Shown here: positions 59,501 to 64,000 of the stretch, piece after piece
Position numbering within the stretch: position 1 is the stretch's first letter
How the letters are laid out: every line of letters starts with the position of its first letter
Assembly: GCF_902806685.2 (NCBI RefSeq)
Contig: NC_048536.1
Location: forward strand, 6,448,001 to 6,512,000
Reading direction: 5' to 3'
Source: Maniola hyperantus
Taxonomy: Eukaryota; Arthropoda; Insecta; Lepidoptera; Nymphalidae
Length of the DNA stretch: 64,000 nt
Program-made: the position numbers and the translations under genes
Notes under the pieces: generated by a model
What the model was told of the DNA's origin: nothing
Database searches by the model: none
Seen by the model: only the letters and a program-made list of their open reading frames with translations

Positions 59501-59578
59501 GCGGGACGCCGGAATATTTAGCGCCTGAGATCATTCAAAGTAAAGGGCACAATAAAGCGGTCGACTGGTGGGCTTTAG
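14584..59578 (+). CDS. Pka-C3: cAMP-dependent protein kinase-like catalytic subunit, PRKX / Pka-C3 type; four 5' coding exons, 3' end outside window
   Basis: AGC-family Ser/Thr kinase related to PKA catalytic subunits. Coding exons: 14584-14761, 47739-47907, 50037-50146, 59333-59578; all sites are GT-AG and the frame is continuous (234 codons plus one base). Residues 1-50 are rich in Ser, Glu and Thr. Visible motifs: glycine loop GTGTFGRV (60-67), the ATP lysine in AMK (K82), helix-C glutamate in NEKSI (E101), YVCGGELFSYLRN (132-144), catalytic loop YRDLKPEN (174-181, D176), DFG (194-196), activation segment RTWTLCGTPEYLAPE (204-218) with the PDK1-type site T207, and DWWALG (230-235). The segments VIRLKQ, FGFAKKL and IQSKGH point to PRKX/Pka-C3 rather than canonical PKA-C. 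I start at the first of three consecutive ATGs: an in-frame TAA at 14515 precedes it with no earlier ATG, although an upstream 5' exon is possible. Helices G-I and the AGC C-tail are missing because the window ends. Confidence 0.9.
15784..15885 (-). repeat. tRNA-Phe-derived SINE, reverse orientation
   Basis: GTACGACAATAGTGCAACGG is the inverted body of the 35841 element, followed by degenerate ACGAACCGCCAACC and CCGTTGAGCTAT (inverted B and A boxes). About 1 kb downstream of kinase exon 1. Confidence 0.7.
16288..16382. mobile_element. Partial copy of the GC-rich MITE (right arm)
   Basis: GGGCTGTGCGGGGCGTTCCC and CCCCGATTGCTATCTCGACC, ending GTCGCGACTATA, match the right half of the 7458 element; the left arm is missing or too diverged. 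Confidence 0.6.
17483..17832 (-). repeat. Dispersed repeat family A, two joined partial copies
   Basis: AAATGCTAAAGTGTGTGTC to TAAGTCGCGGCC, then again from CTAGTTTGCATGCCGG to CGAAGTCGCGCATCAGCTAG, both reversed. The second has TTATTCCGGAAATTATAAGA. Confidence 0.65.
17842..17994. mobile_element. Fold-back MITE, about 153 bp
   Basis: AGCTARTGG followed by GGTCAGTGTTT at both ends in inverted orientation, then CACTTGCC/CACTTACC and AGGATCCAAGARCG. It abuts the end of a dispersed repeat copy (17483-17832). Confidence 0.6.
18865..19034. mobile_element. Fold-back MITE with long inverted arms, TAA flanks
   Basis: Arms of about 70 bp start CCCCCCGTTCC and contain GTTCCAGTRGCAGAACATTTT-like sequence; they pair imperfectly across a 26-base centre. 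TAA occurs directly outside both ends (18862-18864, 19035-19037). The size and 3-bp duplication fit a PIF/Harbinger-type MITE. The open frame across it is a by-product of the arms. Confidence 0.75.
19808..19908 (+). repeat. GT-rich microsatellite
   Basis: About 100 bp of GTGTGTATG- and GTGTGTGTG-type sequence with interruptions. Confidence 0.75.
20658..22112. mobile_element. Non-autonomous hAT transposon with 8-bp target duplication
   Basis: Ends carry the inverted repeat CAGTGGCGTGCA (20658-20669 and 22101-22112), followed inside by related GGGTATGC/GCATACCC words. The flanks are CACAACAC at 20650-20657 and the same CACAACAC at 22113-22120, a perfect 8-bp duplication as expected for hAT. 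The 1455-bp body has no transposase frame; it is AT-rich and contains a tRNA-derived SINE at 20787-20990 that must have inserted later or been carried along. Confidence 0.85.
20787..20990 (+). repeat. tRNA-derived SINE
   Basis: TGATAGCCTAGTGG (A-box-like) and GGGTTCGATTCC (B box) are spaced as in a tRNA, followed by the shared body ATCGTGAGGAAACCTGCATG. Inside the 20658-22112 hAT element. Confidence 0.8.
22150..22265 (-). repeat. tRNA-derived SINE tail, reverse orientation
   Basis: CCCATTACTGAGCACAGAAT and TTCTCAGAATGAGAAGAG match the inverted 3' body of the SINE family. It starts just outside the hAT element and makes up the middle of a 167-codon open frame that is therefore not a gene. Confidence 0.6.
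22528..22586. repeat. Perfect hairpin, 23-bp arms, 13-base loop
   Basis: AAAGGATAAAAGGAACCCTT followed by ATA, 13-base loop, then the exact reverse complement. Confidence 0.9.
22673..22780 (-). repeat. tRNA-derived SINE, reverse orientation, partial
   Basis: CTCAACCACTAGGCTATCAC is the inverted head, with a degenerate B box (GGAATTGACCCC) and GAACTCTCAGGCATGCA of the body. Confidence 0.7.
23030..23248 (-). repeat. Dispersed repeat family A
   Basis: Reversed copy: TTTACGGCCCATCC, TCGATTTTGATGAAATTTG, TCCCATGGGATTTTTC, GCGGACGATGTCGCGGGCAT. Confidence 0.75.
23750..23797. repeat. Perfect hairpin, 23-bp arms, 2-base loop
   Basis: ATGCTTCCCTTATCTCGTGT followed by ACA, loop TT, then the exact reverse complement. 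Confidence 0.9.
24681..24972 (+). pseudogene. Degenerate RTE-like LINE 3' end
   Basis: One frame reads AMLGVSTTRDQIRNEEIRKI, TRVTDIAQ, stop, MAKLKWQWA; later AQDH- and YV*QWTSIA-like pieces lead to a stop and a (TAA)n tail. It matches the order of the RTE C-terminal region but has stops and frameshifts. Confidence 0.65.
26582..26773 (-). pseudogene. Second, shorter copy of the same LINE-like C-terminus
   Basis: SSGDRRAGSFFAQRISLAVQ followed by RGNAASILGTIPRG lines up with the end of the 33027-33405 frame. On the element strand it is followed by an A/T-rich tail (plus-strand T-runs at 26519-26555). No earlier part of the polyprotein is present. Confidence 0.6.
29364..29475 (-). repeat. LINE 3'-end-like repeat, fuller copy
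   Basis: TTTATTCGAATAAACTTTTA, CAAGTACTTTCGAATAGTC, ATCTACCACTGGTTCGGAAT and GCCTTTCCTACT. The longest of five related pieces in the window. Confidence 0.65.
30450..30662 (-). repeat. Dispersed repeat family B
   Basis: Reversed copy from TATACAAAAGGAAATGGTG to TCCACGCGGACAAAGTCGC. Confidence 0.75.
30888..31050 (+). repeat. Dispersed repeat family C
   Basis: AGCGACCCGCCCCGGCTTCG at the start, then AACCTATGTCACTC and a degenerate remainder. The same opening occurs at 56426. Confidence 0.65.
31341..31389. repeat. Perfect hairpin, 23-bp arms, 3-base loop
   Basis: TTTACTGCAATACTGCACGC followed by GTA, loop GAA, then the exact reverse complement. Not within a repeat that I recognise. Confidence 0.9.
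33027..33405 (-). pseudogene. 5'-truncated LINE-like polyprotein C-terminus
   Basis: Open minus-strand frame with SLVWDTTCVDTLALSHVQAT, a Lys/Arg-rich KAERAKRRKYENI, FVRFGVETMGSWG and TGDRRAGSYLGQHISLAIQR followed by GNAASVLGT. I know this motif string as the tail of reverse-transcriptase polyproteins that recur in many invertebrate genomes; I cannot name the clade. A related copy at 26582-26773 proves it is dispersed. The frame upstream of PWKQG is not coding-like, so the insertion begins there. Confidence 0.65.
33951..34248. mobile_element. hAT-type MITE, 298 bp, with 8-bp target duplication
   Basis: Inverted ends CAGAGGCGTCT (33951-33961 and 34238-34248) are flanked by GGTATATT on both sides (33943-33950 and 34249-34256). 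The body is GC-rich and has an inner palindrome around 34199-34229 (GCGCCTGTGTGCG...). No coding capacity. Its ends differ from those of the 20658-22112 element after CAG, so it belongs to another hAT subfamily. Confidence 0.87.
34462..34697 (+). repeat. Dispersed repeat family A with (CAGA)n
   Basis: TAGAGAAATGCCCGCGACTT at the start, GGGATAAAAAGTAGCCTATG, AAATTTCGTCAAAATCGGTT, then CAGACAGACAGACAGAGAGA (about 34630-34662) and CATTTATAATATTAGTATGG at the end. Confidence 0.8.
35841..35965 (+). repeat. tRNA-Phe-derived SINE
   Basis: The head keeps AATAGCTCAACCGG (A box), GGACTGAAAACCGAAAGGTC (Phe-type anticodon arm with GAA) and GACGGTTCAAACCCC (B box). The acceptor stem cannot pair and a non-tRNA body (GTTGCACTATTGTCGTACC) follows, so it is a SINE, not a tRNA gene. 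A reverse copy is at 15784-15885. Confidence 0.75.
36920..37267 (+). repeat. tRNA-derived SINE, fuller copy with (ATG)n tail
   Basis: A-box-like TGATGGCCTAGTG, B box GAGTTCGATCCC, body with ACATCGTGAGAAAACCTGCA, and a GATCATGATGATGATG tail. Contains a perfect hairpin at 37168-37204 that sister copies lack. Confidence 0.8.
37168..37204. repeat. Perfect hairpin, 17-bp arms, inside a SINE
   Basis: GAATGGTTTTGTCCATA, loop GTC, TATGGACAAAACCATTC. The right arm corresponds to the normal SINE body; the left arm is extra compared with the sister copy near 44195. Confidence 0.9.
38052..38562. repeat. Tandem repeat, period 131-132 bp, about 3.9 copies
   Basis: Units start with ACCATTCC at 38052, 38183, 38315 and 38447. 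Each holds a CGCTGTGCTAGCAGACAGT-type core and ends in CAACATATAAATAAACA. The copies differ at only a few positions; the last is truncated and carries a 4-base GGTA insertion. The array stops 18 bases before the LTR element. No coding frame and no spacer/repeat alternation. Confidence 0.9.
38581..38810 (-). repeat. 3' LTR of the TRIM-like element
   Basis: 230 bp, TG...CA ends when read on either strand, with a palindromic CTATATATAG near 38690 that could serve as its TATA box. Matches the other LTR base for base by eye. Confidence 0.85.
39229..39458 (-). repeat. 5' LTR of the TRIM-like element
   Basis: 230 bp; its minus-strand 3' end abuts the primer-binding site. CTATATATAG at 39338-39347. 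Identity of the pair suggests recent insertion. Confidence 0.85.
39489..39571. repeat. Short dispersed repeat with GTTAGCCC/GGGCTAAC ends
   Basis: Second copy of the 5153 repeat: GGTTAGCCCGCTTCCATC to AAGGGCTAACTTGTA, 27 bp after the 3' target duplication of the LTR element. Confidence 0.6.
40841..41110 (+). repeat. tRNA-derived SINE
   Basis: GCGATAGCCTAGTGATTATG and GGAGTTCGACTC boxes; the body has a deletion in the AAACATCGTG region. Ends ATCATGATGAG. Confidence 0.75.
41624..41926 (+). repeat. GGCCAAGTGCGAGTC...GGTTCCGTAC family
   Basis: AAACCAGTCAAGTGCGAGTC at the start, GAAAATTTCAACTCTACC, ACGGTTCATGACACCCCC, GACGGACGGACAG, ending GAGTACGGAACCCTAA. Confidence 0.75.
42697..42757 (+). repeat. 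LINE 3'-end-like repeat, opposite orientation
   Basis: GACGATTCAAAAATACTTGT then AAAAGTTTAATTGAATAAA. Confidence 0.6.
43370..43645. repeat. GCGGATGCGGAT-type repeat with inverted segments
   Basis: GCGGATGCGGAT and its complement ATCCGCATTCGC-like words alternate, with ATATCCG palindromes. Open frames on both strands here reflect the hexamer repeat. Confidence 0.6.
43966..44290 (+). repeat. tRNA-derived SINE
   Basis: CATGATAGCCTAGTCG and GGGGTTCGATCCC boxes, AACATCGCGAAGATACCTGC body, and an ATAATAATCAT tail. Confidence 0.8.
47339..47692 (+). repeat. Dispersed repeat with internal duplication, just before kinase exon 2
   Basis: Two units of about 125 bp begin CCCAAATACCAATTTTC (47330, 47468) and continue ATGACGGACTTTSATACAAA. 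The end, GCGCGTTGATAGATATCAG, is shared with family B. It stops about 46 bp before the exon 2 acceptor. Confidence 0.65.
48031..48189. mobile_element. Mariner-like MITE with TA ends
   Basis: Inverted repeats of about 23 bp beginning CAGTGCGACAAGGCT, with one mismatch, at 48033 and 48187 inwards; bounded by TA on each side. CAGT at the tips and a TA duplication fit the Tc1/mariner superfamily. Lies 124 bp downstream of kinase exon 2. Internal sequence is non-coding. Confidence 0.75.
49497..49930 (-). repeat. Dispersed repeat family A, rearranged, with SINE head inside
   Basis: CCCATATTATAAATGCCAAA to ACGTGGATGAAGTCACGGGC, reversed, followed by a second partial stretch to CACGCAGACGTCATCTAG. 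A partial SINE head is inserted at 49560-49612. Confidence 0.65.
49560..49612 (+). repeat. Partial tRNA-derived SINE head
   Basis: CCGTGATAGCCTAGTGGTTA to GGTCGGGGG only: the tRNA-like head without the body, embedded in another dispersed repeat (49497-49930). Confidence 0.65.
50243..50456 (-). repeat. Dispersed repeat family B
   Basis: Reversed: AAAAGCTGACTGACCGACTG to TCCACGGGGACGAAATCGC. Begins about 100 bp after kinase exon 3. Confidence 0.75.
52205..52258. repeat. Perfect hairpin, 24-bp arms, 6-base loop
   Basis: TAGCGGAAGTTTTGTCTCTA followed by TTGT, loop AGAGTA, then the exact reverse complement. In kinase intron 3. Confidence 0.9.
52451..52888 (+). repeat. GGCCAAGTGCGAGTC...GGTTCCGTAC family, long form
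   Basis: AAAACTGGCCAAGTGCGAGT, GAAGCCATTTCATATGATAC, AATTTCATGATCCTAGGG, a (CAGA)n run at 52802-52838, ending ACCTAACCCTAAAAAT. Confidence 0.8.
53310..53632 (+). pseudogene. Degenerate RTE-like LINE 3' end
   Basis: Pieces reading DIFSGPKILE, WKSL and ETYVQ..MSIGR in order resemble the same RTE tail, with several stops and frame changes. Weaker than the other two copies. Confidence 0.45.
54661..54793. mobile_element. MITE with GGGCCTT ends and TAA flanks
   Basis: 133 bp; inverted ends GGGCCTTYGTGCASTCATCC at both tips, TAA outside each (54658-54660, 54794-54796). The interior is a poorly matched hairpin with a T-run. The TAA duplication fits PIF/Harbinger. Confidence 0.75.
54911..55740 (-). 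mobile_element. 5'-truncated Jockey-like LINE with (TTATC)n tail
   Basis: Extent of the insertion: the RT remnant, about 290 bp of AT-rich 3' UTR, and a tail of AGATA-type pentamers (54911-54937; TTATC on the element strand). The tail follows a fragment of a dispersed repeat (54838-54910) in which it probably inserted. The 5' boundary is approximate. Confidence 0.7.
55201..55725 (-). pseudogene. C-terminal part of a Jockey-like non-LTR retrotransposon reverse transcriptase
   Basis: An uninterrupted 174-codon frame reading YHGYVSSVLRYGLIIWGNST, then IVQKKCLRAILNMP, CKPVFQKHGILPLPCMYILE, FNKLPMEIK and KKWLQEKNFYAVDDF. This order is characteristic of the thumb and tail of Jockey/CR1-group reverse transcriptases. 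The polymerase core and the endonuclease are absent: the frame meets a TAA nine codons upstream of the methionine, near 55740, which I take as the 5' truncation point. A 3' UTR and a short tandem tail follow at lower coordinates. Not expected to be a host gene. Confidence 0.85.
56330..56905 (-). repeat. GGTTCCGTAC / GGCCAAGTGCGAGTC family, interrupted by family C
   Basis: The left part TTAGGGTTCCGTAACTC...GGATCACTTTG and the right part GGTATCATATGAAAGGGC...CTCGCACTTGGCCGG are the two halves of one element. A family C repeat lies between them (about 56427-56708), flanked by AGTACTA at 56420-56426 and 56709-56715. Confidence 0.8.
57332..57552 (+). repeat. Dispersed repeat family A with (CAGA)n
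   Basis: A well-preserved copy: CTAGATGATGCCCGCGACTT, CCGTGGGAACTCTTTG, GCAAGCTATCTCTGTACC, CAGACAGACAGACACAC, ATTTATAATATTAATATGG. Confidence 0.8.
58826..59037 (+). repeat. Dispersed repeat family B, well preserved
   Basis: From ATTCCCGCGACTTCATCCGC to CAGTCAGTCAGCTTTTCC and an ATAGATAGATAG tail. Ends about 295 bp before kinase exon 4. Confidence 0.8.
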
Positions 59579-61827
59579 GTTAGTAACAGTCATTTACTTA
59601 CTGAATTTTTAGCTTTTCAAATCTATCTAGAACTATTTGCTGACTCAACTAAACAATTACTTCTGATTGATTTTTAGCGTCACTTCGCTTGGTTGGTTGT
59701 CTATTTTTTGTCTAGATTCTACAGCAATCAAAGGAATAGATGCAAAACTCAAAACTTCAACGCACAGTTTGCGTTTTGCATCTGACACATCGCACAACGT
59801 TGCGAAGTTCGCAAGTCAATTATTGTAGATTTTGTCAATTGTAGAATAATTATTATGTGGACGAGAAATGACTGGTCTAATATGTAGAGAAAGTAGTATA
59901 TATGTATTTCTTTTTATTCATAAGAGGGACATTTTGGTTCTTTGCCAACTTCTATACCTAATCGATTGTTTGTTGATGTAACAATTTTATTGATTATTAT
60001 TTAATACACAGTTATTTGTTACTATGATTAAGTACCTAATTATTATTAAACGATAATTTAGACCGGCCCAAGCTCTGCAGTTGCTTGTGACAGCTATCTA
60101 ACTAGAAACTACTCACCTACTGGTAAAATTCAGAGCTGGAAAAATTTCAAAGCTACAATTTCGGGTATCGATTTAGTGGGAAAAGTTTGCTCAAATCAAG
60201 TTTAGAATCGTGGTAGACGAATATAAACTGAAAAATATGTTAGCAAAGTAACCGGGTCAGATAGCTAATCTTTTCAAGACAAAGGACATAATCATGATTT
60301 TATTAAACCAGCACTTGCCTAGTTTACCGAACTACATATCTCCAAAACGTATACTAATATTAAGCATTAACGTAACCAGGTCACGATACCTTCGTATGTT
60401 ACTTTTAATTACTGTTATGCTATAGGTACCCTTAATTTTGCTGTCTACTTTTTCCTTTGTTCTTTTAAAAGGCGGGTCACGCTGCGCAGTCCTAAGTATT
60501 TCTGATAAAGTCGTCATTTTTTAAAGGTTATTTTTTTATTCGCTTTGCCGCAATTTTTTGCAAAATATTTTTGAGTTGTTGAGTAGACACAGGTGCTAAT
60601 GATGTAGAATGTGCCAAATAGATTATACTCGAGTATTAGAGTATTAATAAATATATTACGCATATTTTAGATGAAAGCGGACTATTTTAATATGCACTGT
60701 TCTTTTCGTAATGTTTGAAATATTATGCATCTGTACTAATCTATCACATTTCTATGTGATAGATATGTGATCATTTGTGATCCATTTACTGACGAACTCG
60801 CTTGTCAAAGGTGTGTAAATATGACCAGCCTGGATCCTGGATGAAAGATCATGCATACCTACTACGTGCATGACTTTTGCAGCAATTAGTTTGGGTTCAA
60901 GTAGGTACCTACGTATTTTTATTGCAATATTTTCAACAAAACAAAAACAGACATTTTGCAAATATAACTTTTGTGATTTCTGTGGTGATCTTTGTCAAAT
61001 GAAATTAACTACGTTTATGAAGATAGGCACTTAAGGCAGCTCAGTTCGGTGCTTTCTTCATACAAACGTAGGAGGGAAAATACAACAATATTCGATATTG
61101 TACGCACAAAACTAAGAATTATATCGATTTATCTCGTCATTATCTAGGTTCAATGATATCTAAAACATTGAAAAAAATATTGATTTAAAAGTTACGAGCC
61201 TCAAAAGATTCCTATTTTAACACTAAATTTATGTCAACTTTGGGCGTAAATAAATAAGATTAGGAATAGGAAAATTCTAAAAAAAATTATCATTAGACAT
61301 AGTTTATTTATTCATTAGTTGAAATAACTTTACTTTGCAAACCTAAATTCAGTAGTTTTTTCTCAAAAATACTTTTCCCAAACTACTGTTCAACCCTTTT
61401 CAAGCGCTAGATTTCGGCTAAAATCATCATGCTTCTCACCCCAAAACATTAGACACCGCGCGGGTGGCGGAGGGAAGGGCCAGCCCAGCGGCGCGCGGCT
61501 GCGCGTGTAATATTGTGGTTTCTATGACGACAACTGTTGTTATTAATATGTTTTCAAAAACAAAAGTCGTAATGATTTTATAAAATTAATTTTTATTCAG
61601 TGGCTATGCAAATGTGTAGAAGATTGAGCAGAGCAGAGTCAATAAGTCCTTCAAATACTTATTGCATTTTGTACATTGACCTCTGGAATTTGAAATTTGG
61701 ACACCAATTTTATTCATTGGTTTATTGACCTGACTTTGTTGTTGAGGTCCTAGTAGGGATATCTACTCGTGTGGTCCTAGTACAATAGGTAAGTAACTTT
61801 GTTTAGTTATTTATTTTATCTAATTTT

Positions 61828-62280
61828 AAAAAACCGGCCAAGTGCGAGTTGCTCGCGCACCAAGAGTTCCGTACTCAGGTATTTTTTTGACATTTTGCTC
61901 CATAAATCAAAAACTATTATGCATAAAAATAAATAAAAATGTGTTTTAGAATACACACAATACAGTAAAGCCCTTTCATATAATACCCCACTTGGTATAC
62001 TTATTATACATTGAAAATTGAAAATACTAATTATTTTTTCATTAACACACTTTAATTTTTTTTTGTAAGTTGTAATCACAAATCTATGGTTTTCGGATTT
62101 ATTCCTTTACTTGTGCTCTAAGACCTACGTACCTACTAAATTTCATGATTCTGGGTCAACGGGAAGTATCCTATAGGTTTGTGTGACAGATACGACACAG
62201 ACGGAGAGACGGACAGACAGACAGACAACGAAGTGATCCTAAGGGTCCCCTTTTTCCTTATAAAGTACGGAACCCTAAAA
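61828..62280 (+). repeat. GGCCAAGTGCGAGTC...GGTTCCGTAC family, long form
   Basis: AAACCGGCCAAGTGCGAGTT to AAAGTACGGAACCCTAAAA with CAGACAGACAGACAAC inside. Parallel to the copy at 52451. Confidence 0.8.
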
Positions 62281-62349
62281 AGGTACCTGTATATGTATAA
62301 TAATATATATAGGTAGGTAGGTACCTACCTGGTGGTATTTCTTTGTATT

Positions 62350-62635
62350 TTTAGGGTTCCGTACCTCAGAAGGAAAAAACGGAACCCTCTGTCTGTCTGT
62401 CTGTCGGTCCGTCTGTCCGTCCGTCCGTCTGTCCGTCCGTCCGTCCGTCCGTCCGTCCGTCCGTCCGTCCTTCAGTCCGTCCGTCCGTCCATGCGTCTGT
62501 CGGTCCGTCCATCGGTCCGTCTGCCCGTCCGTCTGTCCGTCTGTTCGTCTGTCTGTCTGTCCGTCTATCTGTCTGTCTGTCTGTCTGTCCGTCTTACAAA
62601 TAAAGTACGCAACGCTTCGTACAAATAGTACTTTT
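62350..62635 (-). repeat. GGTTCCGTAC family 5'-part with expanded (CTGT/CCGT)n
   Basis: TTTTTAGGGTTCCGTACCTC, then a 205-bp run of CTGT and CCGT tetramers (about 62388-62592), then CTTACAAATAAAGTACGCAA. The same opening and closing sequences recur at 63893-64000 with a run of only four or five units, so the long run is an expansion. Confidence 0.8.
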
Positions 62636-62674
62636 TTATTTATTATAATAGGTAGTTATAGCGTAGGTATAAGT

Positions 62675-62821
62675 AAGCGTAGTGTGGGACGCCTTCCAGC
62701 ACGATGGACCGACGATATACAGAGGCTGGCGGGAAGTGGCTAGGTGAGGAAGGCTGAGGACCGGGTGTGGTGGCGCTCTTTAGGGAAAGCCTATGTCCAA
62801 CAGTGGACGACCGCAGGCTGA
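62675..62821 (+). pseudogene. RTE-like LINE, last 48 codons of the reverse transcriptase
   Basis: Translates to KRSVGRLPARWTDDIQRLAG, then stop, then RKAEDRVWWRSLGKAYVQQW and a normal stop, followed by ATGATGATG. This is the conserved C-terminal tail of RTE-type elements, which usually reads GSxWMR where the stop is found; a TGG to TAG change explains it. Only the 3' end is present. Confidence 0.75.
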
Positions 62822-63034
62822 TGATGATGGAAAAAATCACGTTGATCCGTTGCACCCCTCACACGTCCCTATCCGCCTTCTCCACTCCTGTCACGCTGGC
62901 GAATAAGTTTGGAATAGAATAGGATTTCGATGGAGTGCGTGGATTTTTGTGAACGGAGTTCAACCATGTAGTCGTGGTTTGGTACAATAGTAAATGGTAC
63001 AATATTAATTCACCAACAACAGTTCCTAAAACCC

Positions 63035-63420
63035 ATAGAATAGGAGTGCAGTACCCTGCAGCATCAGTATTGAAGAGTTGGAACTTAAAGTTCAATAATG
63101 GTATATATGTTTGGCATCTACAATATTATCTCACAATCAACGGTGGCTTAGGAGTGCAATACCCAGTACCCTGCATCATCAGGGTTGAAGAGTTGGGATA
63201 TCGAGTTGAATTATGAAGTCGTTGCTTGGTACCTAAACCAGAGATAGTTTATTCTAAGCGTACCTTTAATATCAATTCAACATCAACTATTCCTAAAACA
63301 GCTGATTGAAATCCAAAAGTACAAAAGCTACCCGTCATTATTATGATGATGGTTGAGAAGTTGGAACTTGAAGTTTTAACATGTATGGTTTCTAACAAAA
63401 AAGAATGAATGAAATCGGAC
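63035..63420. repeat. Diverged tandem repeat, roughly 100-150 bp units
   Basis: GGAGTGCARTACCC, TGCAKCATCAG and TTGAAGAGTTGG recur at about 63043 and 63150, and a weaker TTGAGAAGTTGGAACTTGAA at about 63352. Confidence 0.5.
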
Positions 63421-63464
63421 TACGCGTTAATGAATTACAGCTCAGTATACATTTTAACTTTCAA

Positions 63465-63660
63465 CCCCTCTCCTAAGGGAACCATGCTGAATTTCGGGAT
63501 AAAAAGTATCCTATATTCTTCCTCATAGTATGACGTCAAATCGTACCAAGTTTCATTGGAATCCATTCAGTAGTTTCAGCGTGATGCGCGGCCGTGATAC
63601 AGACAGACAGACAGACAGACAAAAATTCCAGTTTTGGGTTCAGTATCGATTATAGAGTGC
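63465..63660 (+). repeat. Dispersed repeat with (CAGA)n
   Basis: GGGATAAAAAGTATCCTATA, CCAAGTTTCATTGGAATCC, CAGTAGTTTCAGCGTGATGC, CAGACAGACAGACAGAC. A short piece of the same family (GGATAAAAAGTATCCTATG) is at 18524. Confidence 0.65.
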
Positions 63661-63892
63661 CCTCGAAAAAAAAATTTCAAAATATCTTCAATGTACAGAA
63701 TTTCACCTGTTACAGTTTTATTATAAGTAATAAAATAATAATAATAATATTGATTCAGATACAAGTTAGCCCTTGAATGCAATCTCACCTGGTGGTAGGT
63801 GACACGGTAGGTGATACAGTCTTGCTTACGACTATTTCGGATCGGAAATTCTTGGATTCAGGTTAAATGCAGTGCAAAAAGAGAGATCATTA

Positions 63893-64000
63893 GGATTCCG
63901 TACCTCAAAAGGAAAAAGGAACCCTTATAGGATCAGTTTGTTGTCTGTCTGTCTGTCCGTCTTACAAATAAAGTACGCAACGCTTCGTACAAATAGTACT
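63893..64000 (-). repeat. GGTTCCGTAC family copy cut by the window end
   Basis: ATTCCGTACCTCAAAAGGAA, GGATCAGTTTGTTGTCTGTC, then CTTACAAATAAAGTACGCAA as at 62593. Confidence 0.75.

Larger units (their letters stand above)
59579..64000 (+). other. Start of intron 4 of the Pka-C3-like gene, running off the window
   Basis: Donor GTTAGT follows the split glycine codon of DWWALG. I looked for the next exon (the GFPPF...NPF region expected in this family) and found none up to 64000. The first 2 kb is AT-rich with no recognised element apart from a GC-rich patch at 61448-61508; from 61828 on it is almost all repeats. Confidence 0.75.

Noticed and set aside
61448..61508. GC-rich patch that might be a promoter or CpG island
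   Set aside because: Only about 60 bp, without any gene start next to it, inside a kinase intron; probably a transposon remnant.
62332..62628. 98-codon frame rich in SVRPSVRP
   Set aside because: Translation of the CTGT/CCGT microsatellite.

Overview
The window looks like a nuclear segment of a lepidopteran (butterfly or moth) genome. This is inferred from split genes with GT-AG introns, AT-rich introns full of the GTAGGTA/TACCTAC words typical of Lepidoptera, tRNA-derived SINEs, RTE- and Jockey-like LINE remnants and many short inverted-repeat transposons. Nothing bacterial is present.

Two protein-coding genes lie on the + strand, and both are cut by a window edge. (1) Positions 1-7834 hold the 3' eleven exons (554 codons) of a WD-repeat protein that I recognise as GTF3C2, the TFIIIC110 subunit of RNA polymerase III factor TFIIIC. 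Its reading frame is carried through every junction and ends at TGA 7832-7834, with an AATAAA at 8010. (2) Positions 14584-59578 hold the first four coding exons (234 codons plus one base) of an AGC kinase of the PRKX / Drosophila Pka-C3 type. It runs from an acidic serine-rich N-terminus through the glycine loop, catalytic loop, DFG and activation loop to the start of helix F. Its first intron is about 33 kb. The rest of the catalytic domain and the C-tail lie beyond 64000.

Everything else is intron or intergenic DNA, and much of it is recognisably mobile. The best-defined elements are: a miniature LTR retrotransposon (38581-39458) with two apparently identical 230-bp LTRs, a primer-binding site, a polypurine tract and a GGTT target duplication; two non-autonomous hAT elements with perfect 8-bp target duplications (20658-22112 and 33951-34248); a mariner-like MITE with TA ends (48031-48189); two MITEs flanked by TAA (18865-19034 and 54661-54793); several other inverted-repeat elements; a 5'-truncated Jockey-like LINE with a (TTATC)n tail (54911-55740); three RTE-like LINE 3' ends; two fragments of another LINE-like polyprotein; tRNA-derived SINEs of two kinds, one clearly from tRNA-Phe; and a four-copy 132-bp tandem repeat next to the LTR element.

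No gene was found inside the large kinase intron. The open frames of 60-170 codons there fall in repeats or resemble nothing I know. The two genes have no evident functional link (Pol III transcription factor; cAMP-type kinase) and look like ordinary tandem neighbours about 6.7 kb apart. I saw no convincing new biological system. The most unusual items are the miniature LTR element and a set of perfect 17-24 bp hairpins, one of which can be explained as a template-switch event by comparison with sister SINE copies in this window.
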